Positions 25,012-32,732 of a DNA stretch of 64,000 nucleotides are shown here, in pieces. The translations under genes were made by a program, and so were the position numbers. Origin of the DNA: CAVPKN01 sp964588495 (lineage in GTDB: Bacteria; Chlamydiota; Chlamydiia; Chlamydiales; JAAKFR01). The stretch is from positions 62,001 through 126,000 of the forward strand of contig CAZPPS010000002.1 of assembly GCA_964588495.1 (NCBI GenBank), read 5' to 3'. Every line of letters starts with the position of its first letter. Position 1 is the stretch's first letter. Below the pieces are notes generated by a model. That model did not search any database. It saw nothing but the letters and a program-made list of their open reading frames with translations, and was not told the DNA's origin.

Positions 25012-27266
25012 AAAAACATCGCGATCGGGTTGAGTTGCGACTCATCGGTCGGAGTCTTTAATTTTCCCATTTGTACTGGAACATCATATAGCCTTCCAGG
25101 AGCAAACCGTGTCCAGAAATGTCTCAAACCCGGAACCATGACACGCACAACATTTAAACCAATGTCTTCCCGTGTTTGGTCCAGGACCAAGAATTCCAAT
25201 CCCTTATTTTCAACAATACGGCGGCAATACTCGATATCTTCCAGAAGATCTGTGCTCTTCCACTTTTGATAATCATGGATAGTGCGCACCCCATTTGCCA
25301 CCAAATAGGGTTGATTTGCAAAAGTGGCATGATTCATCCACTGCCGCTCAGCAGTTGCTTCTTCTTTTTCTTCCCAAAAGGGCTCACATCCCATGAGCTG
25401 ATTCATTTCTGTGAGGGCCCGTAACAAGGCACTTTCCATATCCAAATGAGTCCCAAAACCCAAATGGATTTTTTCAGCTCCCCCATTTTTGATTCTTGAG
25501 ATGGCAGCACAGGTGGGGATGCCGAGATCTGAGGTGATATCTAGAACATGTATTTCCCGATTGGATTGTGCATATTCTTCAATCAGAGCGTGAATGTAAG
25601 GAATATTAAAGCTATCGAGATCGATTTTGGGATATTGAAGGCGGTTATACCACCAAATAGCAACGCAATCGCGCTCTACAAGCTCGCAAAAGCCTTGCAA
25701 GATGGCCTCTTCCAAACAATTTCCGGCAGCACACCCATTGGAATCGGCTTTGTAGGTCCATTCTTCGCCAGAATTTGTAAATTTGTAGTAGCAGTAGGAA
25801 GTAGGGACATATTTGGGACATTTATGAGTCAATGACCAGGCTTGTGTCCATGCGATACGCCCCTTTTCGGGAAATGGTTTTTGAACGATGCCAAAACGGT
25901 GTGCATCTTTGTTAATGTGCTCCCGATTGTCATACTGTTTTTGGCTGAAATGTGAAAGAGAATTGGGATGGATCGCATGGGGAGCTAGTTCCTGATAGGT
26001 TGCCAAAATCGAGGGTTCAATTCCCCGATAACGGCCTGATAATCTTTCAAGGGCTTCACATAAAGCGCCCGCTTTGGCTTGGACTTCAGTTGTCCCTTTT
26101 CCCCCACACTGGTTTCTGAAAGTATCAAGATTTGCCAGGCATGCATCCGTTTCGCCATACACTGCCCAATTAGAGCCGCTGTGATACACTTGGATGACCG
26201 ATTCTGCATGGGTTTTGCCAGAATCTAATGATTTGACCAGTCCTGTCAGGGGGCTGACAAGATGCTCATATTTTTTGAGTGTGCTTTCACTATTGATTGT
26301 ACGGAAATCATCATTTTTTTTTCTGTTTCTAAGCTCGACAATCGGAGTTTTTTCAACTTGTTTTTTTTCCAAATGAAGACAATAGGCAAGGCTTGGAAGC
26401 GCATGTTGTCTAATAGCTGGATTCAAGAAGTCCACTGTGGTGATCGCATTTTCTAATTTTTCATTTTTACCTATAATCCACTTTAAAACCTCTTGAGCTG
26501 CAAAATTCAGCGCGATTTCTTGCAGGGTTTCGGGCATCGGTGAGGGGGCTCTTTTGAGAGGATTCTGCGCAGTTAGAAAAGTCTCCTCAAGTCTATTGAG
26601 TTTAATCCGTTCTACAAGACATTGATAGCAGTTAGAATTTTCAGTTCCCAAAATAGGGCCTATCCAGACAAGTGAACCAGAAGGCTTAATGAGCATCTTT
26701 GGAATTTGATGGAATTCTAAAGCCTTAATCTCGGGATCTAAATAGTCGTTTGCGATCACCAAAATCAGGTTGGCCTCTTTGGGTGTCTCTACAATCTCTA
26801 TTTGCAGAGTTTTAAGGGCTTTGGACATTGCTCCAACAACCCCATGACTGTAATCTTGAATACAAATTTTTGTCGTTTTTAGTTTTTGGGTGACTGTTTT
26901 CATATCCACATCCAAAAGACCACAAAAAGCAGCAACGGGTTTGGTCAAAAAAGGGTCAGCAGTTTGAATCAGATGCTTGGATTCCAATTTCTGGAGTGCG
27001 TAATAGGCAACTTCTAAAGAGCAGTGACCTCCAAGCAAATTTACAAGTTCGTCAGCGGAATGATTCCCTTCCAGCAAAAGCAGCGCAAGCTGTACGTAGA
27101 TTTTTCCATGTAGACTGAGTCGCTTCGCTTCAGAAAAAAAATAAACGGTATCCTCTTTTTCCAGAATCTCAATCTGATAGGCCAAATTGAAACAGAGTTT
27201 GTCGTCACAATCGACTAATGTGGGCATATCTTCCAGCTCTCTTGGGTAAAAAGACCTAGATGCCAT
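25008..27266 (-). CDS. Fused TOMM cyclodehydratase (E1-like/Ocin-ThiF-like plus YcaO)
   Basis: A 752-residue protein joining both halves of an azoline-forming cyclodehydratase. Residues ~40-105 look like a peptide-binding winged helix (RRE-like); an E1-like part follows with the zinc-site CYQC at 213-216 ahead of LVERIKLNR. The YcaO domain covers ~350-745, with EALERLSGRY at 404-413 and the ATP/Mg signature SNGCAAGN at 509-516 plus EEAILQGFCELVERD. The C-terminus NPIAMFL resembles the proline-containing tails of azoline-forming YcaOs. It would use ATP to cyclise Cys, Ser or Thr of a leader-guided peptide. It is divergent from a precursor gene 71 bp away. Confidence 0.92.
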   Translation of the reverse strand: MASRSFYPRELEDMPTLVDCDDKLCFNLAYQIEILEKEDTVYFFSEAKRLSLHGKIYVQLALLLLEGNHSADELVNLLGGHCSLEVAYYALQKLESKHLIQTADPFLTKPVAAFCGLLDVDMKTVTQKLKTTKICIQDYSHGVVGAMSKALKTLQIEIVETPKEANLILVIANDYLDPEIKALEFHQIPKMLIKPSGSLVWIGPILGTENSNCYQCLVERIKLNRLEETFLTAQNPLKRAPSPMPETLQEIALNFAAQEVLKWIIGKNEKLENAITTVDFLNPAIRQHALPSLAYCLHLEKKQVEKTPIVELRNRKKNDDFRTINSESTLKKYEHLVSPLTGLVKSLDSGKTHAESVIQVYHSGSNWAVYGETDACLANLDTFRNQCGGKGTTEVQAKAGALCEALERLSGRYRGIEPSILATYQELAPHAIHPNSLSHFSQKQYDNREHINKDAHRFGIVQKPFPEKGRIAWTQAWSLTHKCPKYVPTSYCYYKFTNSGEEWTYKADSNGCAAGNCLEEAILQGFCELVERDCVAIWWYNRLQYPKIDLDSFNIPYIHALIEEYAQSNREIHVLDITSDLGIPTCAAISRIKNGGAEKIHLGFGTHLDMESALLRALTEMNQLMGCEPFWEEKEEATAERQWMNHATFANQPYLVANGVRTIHDYQKWKSTDLLEDIEYCRRIVENKGLEFLVLDQTREDIGLNVVRVMVPGLRHFWTRFAPGRLYDVPVQMGKLKTPTDESQLNPIAMFL

Positions 27267-27337
27267 AATAATATTTATTTTTAAAACACTATTCGTTAAA
27301 CGGAGTTTTCAAATAAACATCACAAAGGACGATTACC

Positions 27338-27619
27338 ATGTCATTCCAAAAAAATTACGCAAAAATCGTTGCCAAAGCTTGGAGCGATCCAAAATTTAAA
27401 GAGCAGTTGCTCAAAAATCCAGAAGCTGTGCTCAAAGAGCAGGGGATTGAAATCCCAAAAGGGACAAAAATCAAGATTCATGAAAATACGGAAGACACTA
27501 TGAATTTTGTTCTCCCTAAAATGCCCTCAGAAAAGCTCTCCGAAAAAGATTTAGAATCTTTGGCTGCGGGCGACCTTCCTAATTGCGGAAGTAGCGGAAG
27601 TAGGTGTTATTCAGATTGA
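27338..27619 (+). CDS. NHLP-type (nitrile hydratase leader-like) RiPP precursor peptide 1
   Basis: A 93-residue peptide with the nitrile-hydratase-alpha-like leader: AKAWSDPKFKEQLLKNPEA near residues 12-30, GIEIPKGTKIKIHENTED, then FVLPKMP, LSEKDLESLAAGD. The AAGD end of the leader suggests cleavage near the double small residues, leaving a short core LPNCGSSGSRCYSD with two Cys and five Ser as candidate azole sites. It has an AAGGA ribosome site and is divergent from the YcaO-SagB operon. A close relative lies at 30566. The family is known to supply substrates to YcaO enzymes; the product itself is unknown. Confidence 0.88.
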   Translation: MSFQKNYAKIVAKAWSDPKFKEQLLKNPEAVLKEQGIEIPKGTKIKIHENTEDTMNFVLPKMPSEKLSEKDLESLAAGDLPNCGSSGSRCYSD

Positions 27620-27679
27620 TCAGCAAGTAAGGGAAGGAAAAAGTCGCGGGAAACCTAAGTCTCATGCTACACTTTTTCT

Positions 27680-28630
27680 ATGCATTTGCTGATAGGCAAG
27701 GATAAGGAAGAGATTAAACGGGCACTAGACCCTCTTTTGAGAGAGGTCAAGGTGCCCCTCATTTCCTTTTACCCCGAAAACTTTTCAATCAAAGATTTTC
27801 TTCAGGAAACAGAGACGCGTCCTTTCCTGGCCCCTGAAAAAGCTGTCATTGTCCATGAGATCGACGCCCTTTCCAAAGAAGATCTGGAAAAAATCACCCA
27901 TTATCTCAAAAAGCCAAGCCCCTGGGTCACCCTTTTTTTAACAGCGGACGAACTTTCCCCTCAAAGCAAACTCGTTAAAGCGGTGGAAAATGGGGGAAAA
28001 CTCATCCGTTTTAAAGAGGAAAAGCCTTGGGAGAAAGAAAAAAGACTGGGAAGCTGGCTCATTGAAGAGGCGAAGAGGGAAAAAAAACACCTTTCTTCCC
28101 AAGCAGCTCATGCCCTTGTCCAGGGAGTCGATCACCAGACTTTGAGATTAGAGCTTGATAAACTCATCACTTATTGTGCAGAAAAGCCAGAAATTACTCT
28201 TGAAGACATCTCTTTATTATCCACGCCTGCCCATCATGAAAATCAGTGGCAGCTTATGGACGCCCTTTTTGCAAAAACTCCCAAGCAGGCCCTTGAAATT
28301 GGCCGCATTTTGCTCGAAGAGGGGATGAATCTTCTGATGCTTTTGGCTTTGATGCGCACACAATTTATGAATGGGATGGAAATCCTGAGTTTGGGAAGAG
28401 AGGCTTCCCAAAAATTTCCCTATCTCAAGGGGAATCTTTTAGAAAAAAAGCTCACCTCTTTGAGCAAATATGGGAAAAGGGGTTTGCAAAATGGGATTCT
28501 TCTGATTTTCGATACCGAAATCAAAGCCAAAAACAGCGCTGTAGACCCCAACCTTTTATTAGAAATCTTAATAGTGAAACTTTGCCATGACATTATATCT
28601 GCTCCCAAACCTTCTCGGGCCAGTCTCTGA
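27680..28630 (+). CDS. holA: DNA polymerase III delta subunit (HolA-like)
   Basis: A 316-residue clamp-loader subunit that opens the beta clamp. It has the N-terminal AAA-like domain without a Walker A motif (MHLLIGKDKEEIKRALDPLL), the KAVIVHEIDAL strand and the later helix set HQTLRLELDKLITYC and the NLLMLLALMRTQF region that are typical of delta. The sequence is divergent, as in Chlamydia, where the neighbour order hctB, holA-like, rsmI-like is the same; here the RiPP genes sit in between. It overlaps the next gene by 44 bp. Confidence 0.82.
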   Translation: MHLLIGKDKEEIKRALDPLLREVKVPLISFYPENFSIKDFLQETETRPFLAPEKAVIVHEIDALSKEDLEKITHYLKKPSPWVTLFLTADELSPQSKLVKAVENGGKLIRFKEEKPWEKEKRLGSWLIEEAKREKKHLSSQAAHALVQGVDHQTLRLELDKLITYCAEKPEITLEDISLLSTPAHHENQWQLMDALFAKTPKQALEIGRILLEEGMNLLMLLALMRTQFMNGMEILSLGREASQKFPYLKGNLLEKKLTSLSKYGKRGLQNGILLIFDTEIKAKNSAVDPNLLLEILIVKLCHDIISAPKPSRASL

Positions 28631-29279
28631 TTACCAGCTTTACTTGCCCAAAAGCGTCGATCAGGCTCTTGCCCAAATCGACGGCTTGATTGCTGAAAGT
28701 GAAGGGGAGGGGCGCCGTTATCTCAAACGTTTTGCTCTGAAAAAAAAGCCCCACGAAATGCCCATCGCCCTTTTAACAAAACAATCGCAGGAGCTCGATT
28801 TTTTGCTGGAGCCTGTGCGGAAAGGGGAAACTTGGGGTGTGGTGTCCGATTGTGGTTTACCCTGTTTGGCAGATCCGGGAGCCTCTCTCGTGATGCGTGC
28901 GCGTGAACTTAAAATCCCCGTCGTTGCATTTCCAGGCCCCTCTTCCATCACACAGGCTCTCATGCTTTCGGGACTCTCTGGCCAAAGCTTTTTTTTCCAC
29001 GGCTATCTGCCCAAAGAGCCTGCGGATCGAAAAACAGCGCTCAAAGAGTGGGCCAAAATCAAACGGACAACGCATCTATTTATCGAAGCGCCCTACCGCA
29101 ACGCTTATGCTTTCGAGGAGTGTCTCAAAACGCTTCCCGATAACACACTCTTTTCTGTTGCCACCATGCTTACTTTACCTGAAGAGTGGATTCAAACGGC
29201 TCCCATTTCCGTTTGGAAAAAAAGATCACCGCCCGAGCTTGGCAAAAATCCCACGATTTTTTTGTTCCATCCGAATTAA
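28587..29279 (+). CDS. Tetrapyrrole methylase family protein, RsmI-like
   Basis: A 230-residue SAM-dependent methyltransferase of the RsmI/YraL class, which 2'-O-methylates C1402 of 16S rRNA. Visible features are VVSDCGLPCLADPGASLV near residue 90 (cofactor loop), VVAFPGPSSITQALMLSGLS and FFFHGYLPKE. RsmI is usually about 280 residues; this form has a short N-terminus and is like the shorter chlamydial homolog that follows holA. Whether it still modifies rRNA is not certain. Start at 28587 overlaps holA. Confidence 0.83.
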   Translation: MTLYLLPNLLGPVSDYQLYLPKSVDQALAQIDGLIAESEGEGRRYLKRFALKKKPHEMPIALLTKQSQELDFLLEPVRKGETWGVVSDCGLPCLADPGASLVMRARELKIPVVAFPGPSSITQALMLSGLSGQSFFFHGYLPKEPADRKTALKEWAKIKRTTHLFIEAPYRNAYAFEECLKTLPDNTLFSVATMLTLPEEWIQTAPISVWKKRSPPELGKNPTIFLFHPN

Positions 29280-29317
29280 AGAAAACACTAAGATCTAGCC
29301 TTCAAAAAAGGCTCCAA

Positions 29318-30064
29318 ATGAGAATTTTGTTTTTTTTACTTTTAAACTGTTCCTTGTTTGCAGGGCTTCATCCGGATTATGATCCGCACTGCGATTCTAT
29401 GAAGGCTGAAGCCTGTCCTTTTGAGAAATTCACTGACCATCCGCACTACTATGATGATGTTGTCCCAAATAAAATTCATAGAATTTGGATAGGGGATCAA
29501 AATAGATTGAGCGCAGAGAATCGAAGAATCTGGGAAGACTACACGTCAGATCATGGCATCGAATATAAGCTGTGGACCGAAAATGACCTCGAAGTGATGA
29601 AAACATTTATGCTCCCACAGAATTTCAATCTCTTTCTGAAATTACACTCTCTGGGGCAATTTTGGGCAGCTTCTGATGTCCTTCGCATGGAGATTTTGAG
29701 AAATTTTGGGGGAATCTATCTCGATTGCGATTTCTTTCCGCCAGAAATTGAGGGAAAAAAAGTAAAGTTTTCCGAACTTCTTTCGATGCGCGGCCTTACT
29801 GTGATGACAGAGCACAATGCGCGTGAAATTGGAGGGGGAAAAGCCATTTTTGTGGCCAATGGCTTTATATGTGCTCCTCGGATGCACCCGGTGATCGTTT
29901 CCTATTGCGAGCAAGTTTATGAAAATACAGAAAATTTCTTCCGCTGCGAAAATTGTTATGAGGCTCCGTATGTCACCGGCCCTTTTCTCTTCACGAAAAT
30001 ATTGAATGGAACCTTTAACGTAGTTCCCTGGACCTTTTTGATGAAATATCAGTGTTATCTTTAG
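29318..30064 (+). CDS. Secreted-type GT32 family glycosyltransferase (DXD)
   Basis: A 248-residue protein with a short hydrophobic N-terminus (MRILFFLLLNCSLFAG) resembling a signal peptide. The rest is a Gly_transf_sug/GT32 domain: IHRIWIGDQN at about 53-62, ASDVLRMEILRNFGGIYLDC at 118-137 with the metal-binding DCD at 136-138, and a TGPFLFTKIL end. Enzymes of this family transfer sugars from nucleotide donors and related domains occur in bacterial toxins. The signal-like start would put it outside the cytoplasm, where activated sugars are not normally available unless it reaches the host. Confidence 0.82.
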   Translation: MRILFFLLLNCSLFAGLHPDYDPHCDSMKAEACPFEKFTDHPHYYDDVVPNKIHRIWIGDQNRLSAENRRIWEDYTSDHGIEYKLWTENDLEVMKTFMLPQNFNLFLKLHSLGQFWAASDVLRMEILRNFGGIYLDCDFFPPEIEGKKVKFSELLSMRGLTVMTEHNAREIGGGKAIFVANGFICAPRMHPVIVSYCEQVYENTENFFRCENCYEAPYVTGPFLFTKILNGTFNVVPWTFLMKYQCYL

Positions 30065-30087
30065 AGACAATTGTTTAACATTCTGGC

Positions 30088-30546
30088 ATGTCTAATTACA
30101 AAGGCCACTGCTCTTTTAACATTTGTGTAGCGCTACCTGTGCTTGTTGCGGCTCAGTTTTATTTTCTGCATCCGCAGCCTTTTTTACTCTACACTTTCAT
30201 GGGAGCTTTTGTTTACACCACTTTTTTTATGAGCCCTGATCTCGATCTTGTGCACAATATCAAACTCAGATCGCTCCGCGGCTTTTTTTCGATCCCTTTC
30301 CGTGCCTATTCCCAGCTTTTTAAACACAGAGGCATCTCCCACTCATTTTTCTGGGGCTCGCTCACCCGCATCGCCTGGCTGGGAGGCCTTGGACTCCTCG
30401 TCTTCTTTCTGGTTTATCAGACGCTCCCTTCAGAGGCTTACTTCAAATTCTACTGGAAAGCCTACAAACCCATTCTGCTTTACGGCTTTGCCGGCATCTG
30501 CCTCGCTGACTGGAGCCATCTCCTCCTCGATCTCAAACTGAGATAG
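30088..30546 (+). CDS. DUF2227 putative metal-binding membrane protein
   Basis: A 152-residue protein with three hydrophobic segments and the conserved DUF2227 residues: SPDLDL (acidic pair, about residues 50-55), FKHRGISHSFFWG (histidines ~78-85) and a C-terminal ADWSHLLLD. The His/Asp pattern resembles metal-dependent membrane phosphatases or hydrolases of the YdjM/DUF457 type. No function is established. It is convergent with the second precursor peptide gene. Confidence 0.8.
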   Translation: MSNYKGHCSFNICVALPVLVAAQFYFLHPQPFLLYTFMGAFVYTTFFMSPDLDLVHNIKLRSLRGFFSIPFRAYSQLFKHRGISHSFFWGSLTRIAWLGGLGLLVFFLVYQTLPSEAYFKFYWKAYKPILLYGFAGICLADWSHLLLDLKLR

Positions 30547-30565
30547 CCTCTCAACTATTGCTTAC

Positions 30566-30841
30566 CTATTTTCCACGCATTTGATCTGAAGTACAATCGC
30601 CGAAATCTCCAGCAGCCACTGCCTCTAGATCCTTTTCAGAAAGTTGTCCGGCAGGTTTCTGAGGAATCACGAAGTTCAAAACGTCTTGAGTGTTTTCGAC
30701 AACTTTAACTTTTTGACCTTTAGGGATCTCAATTCCATTCTGCTTCAAAATGGTTTCGGGATCTTTAAGCAATTGCTCTTTAAATTTCGGATCGCTCCAG
30801 CATTTAGCAATTAATTTAGCATAAGCTTTTTGATTTTCCAC
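30566..30841 (-). CDS. NHLP-type RiPP precursor peptide 2
   Basis: A 91-residue paralog of the peptide at 27338. I count about 51 identities over roughly 78 aligned leader positions by eye, including WSDPKFKEQLLK, GIEIPKG and LSEKDLE-x-x-AAGD. The core differs completely: FGDCTSDQMRGK, with one Cys, one Thr and one Ser. Conserved leader with variable core is the hallmark of a substrate set for one modifying enzyme. The start is GTG at 30841 with GAGG upstream; no in-frame ATG fits. A very AT-rich stretch of about 95 bases lies upstream. Confidence 0.86.
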   Translation of the reverse strand: MENQKAYAKLIAKCWSDPKFKEQLLKDPETILKQNGIEIPKGQKVKVVENTQDVLNFVIPQKPAGQLSEKDLEAVAAGDFGDCTSDQMRGK

Positions 30842-30936
30842 AATGCGGCCTCATAAATAAATTGTTGTATCCTCATTTTATCGGTTTTAAATTAAATGTT
30901 ATATAAAAATTTTATATAAAGAACTTTGATCTAGTG

Positions 30937-32067
30937 CTATAGAGACATGATGTGTTCTGCGACAGTATCGTGGAAAAGGAGGCCTTTTTCGGTGAGTCTT
31001 AAGTGATTGTGTTTTGTTTCGAGGAGGCCCATTTTTTCTAGCTCGGAGAGGCCTGAGGAGATGTTTGGGGGCCAGTTTTGGAGGGGGAGGCCGCTTAAGA
31101 GTCTTAAAGAGATGCATAAGCTCTCTTTGAGACTTTCGAGGGGGTTGAGGGTTTCGCTAAAATCGATGGGGTCTTCGTTTTGGGAGAGGGCTTTGGCGTA
31201 GCGATTTAGGTTAGCAACGTTGCGGAAGCGTTTGCCTTGCCAATAGCTGCAAGCGGAGGGGCCGAAGCCTAAGAAGGGGCGGTTAGTCCAGTAGCCTATA
31301 TTGTGTTTGGAGATTTGGTTGTCTTTGGCAAAAGCGGAGATTTCGTAGCGGTGGAGGCCGTGCTTTTCTAGGATCTGAAGGGCACTTTGTAGCATTTGAT
31401 AACTGGTGTCGGAAGAGGGAAGTTTGAGACTGTTTTTCTTTTTGAAAAAGACGGTGTGGGGCTCAATGGTCAAGTTGTACAAAGAAAGATGCGTGATGGG
31501 GAGTTGGACTGCTTGGTTTAACGTTTTTTGCCAGCTTGCAAGTGTTTGATTAGGCAGATCGTACATCAAATCGATCGAAATGTTGGAAATGCCGGCAGCG
31601 TGCGTGTCAGCGACTGCTTGAAGAGAAGTTGCGGCCGAATGTGTTCGTGAGAGTGTTGTGAGAAGTGGATCGTCGAGGGTTTGCACGCCCAAGCTGATTC
31701 TATTTATGCCACAGTTTTTATAGTCCTGCATGAGCTGCTTTGTGACATTTTCAGGATTGGCCTCGAGGGTGATTTCACAATCTTGCGCAGGCAAAACCCA
31801 GGAAAGGATCTCTTCAATAGCTTTTGGGCCGATGAGTGCAGGGGTTCCCCCTCCAAAATAGATCGAGAGGGGAGATGTGGAAGGAAGGAGTGCTTTTCGC
31901 AGCTCCCATTCTTGTTTTAAGGCTTCCAGATACAGATTTTTATGCTCAGGTTTGTCGGGGATGACGTAAAAGTGGCAGTAGTCACATTTGCGCGTACAAA
32001 AAGGAATATGAAAATAGAGCGAAAAGTCGGCAGTGTTGAAAAACTTAGGTTGGTCATCTTTAGCCAT
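30937..32067 (-). CDS. hemW: HemW-like radical SAM protein (CPO-III-like)
   Basis: A 376-residue radical SAM protein with the cluster-binding CTRKCDYC (Cys-x3-Cys-x2-Cys) in FHIPFCTRKCDYCHFY near residue 20, and YFGGGTPALI about 40 residues later. Members are often annotated as coproporphyrinogen oxidase HemN, but HemW-type proteins act as heme chaperones. The C-terminal HemW domain (LTEKGLLFHDTVAEHI) is present. In Chlamydia the homolog also lies upstream of sucA. Confidence 0.88.
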   Translation of the reverse strand: MAKDDQPKFFNTADFSLYFHIPFCTRKCDYCHFYVIPDKPEHKNLYLEALKQEWELRKALLPSTSPLSIYFGGGTPALIGPKAIEEILSWVLPAQDCEITLEANPENVTKQLMQDYKNCGINRISLGVQTLDDPLLTTLSRTHSAATSLQAVADTHAAGISNISIDLMYDLPNQTLASWQKTLNQAVQLPITHLSLYNLTIEPHTVFFKKKNSLKLPSSDTSYQMLQSALQILEKHGLHRYEISAFAKDNQISKHNIGYWTNRPFLGFGPSACSYWQGKRFRNVANLNRYAKALSQNEDPIDFSETLNPLESLKESLCISLRLLSGLPLQNWPPNISSGLSELEKMGLLETKHNHLRLTEKGLLFHDTVAEHIMSL

Positions 32068-32205
32068 CTTTATCCTTCACTTTCTAAAGACGCTAAAGCT
32101 CATTCGCTCGAAGGTAGCGCAGAGGCTACCTCTTTCGCGCGTGCTTTAAAAATTGAAGGAAAAAACTGACCAAATCTGAGCCTCTTAAGTTTTTCAACCC
32201 AGCCC

Positions 32206-32673
32206 TCACCACTCTGTGGCATCAGGATCGATGATGCCGCCGCGGCGCCAACGATTTCTGTCGCTAAATGGATCTTCTTCATCCTCTTCTTCTTCGTCCT
32301 CTACTTCTTCTTCAACAGCTGCCGTGCTCCGCCCGCCCTCATCGCGCTCTTCTTCAGTCGTTTCCATTTCCATGGTCTCTGTTTCCATGTCAAGGGCAGC
32401 TTCTGTCGATTCGCCAAATTCAACATCTGACATGCTAGGGGATTCGGGATAAACCGTTTTGGCAGGGCTTCTTCTTGGAGCGGTATATTCTTCCATATCA
32501 CCGCTTTCTTTCAAAAATTGAAGCCGCTCTTTTTCTTCTTCGATGCGCGCTTTTAAATTGAGAATTTCATCATTGTGCCGCTCGAGCTCTTTTTTGGGGA
32601 CAAGCCCCAGCTTCTTCCACTGCTCGAGATCACCGAGCTCAGTCTCTAATTTTTTTAAACGTTCGCTTTTCAT
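32206..32673 (-). CDS. Acidic coiled-coil protein of unknown function
   Basis: A 155-residue protein I do not recognise. The first 50 residues are a charged helix with a likely coiled coil (ERLKKLETELGDLEQWKKLG, then LNLKARIEEEKERLQFL). From about 85 on it is extremely acidic, with runs of Glu and Met-Glu-Thr repeats and a Glu/Asp block near 125-140. No membrane segment or signal. It shares direction with hemW, 138 bp downstream, and may be co-transcribed. Confidence 0.68.
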   Translation of the reverse strand: MKSERLKKLETELGDLEQWKKLGLVPKKELERHNDEILNLKARIEEEKERLQFLKESGDMEEYTAPRRSPAKTVYPESPSMSDVEFGESTEAALDMETETMEMETTEEERDEGGRSTAAVEEEVEDEEEEDEEDPFSDRNRWRRGGIIDPDATEW

Positions 32674-32732
32674 GAGTTAGTATACCACCGAATTTAAAGA
32701 ATGAGAAGATTTACCTTCTTCGACCTTTTTTT

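Noticed and set aside
32100..32282. 60-codon minus-strand frame between hemW and the acidic protein
   Set aside because: Overlaps the end of the acidic coiled-coil gene in another frame and has no recognisable content.
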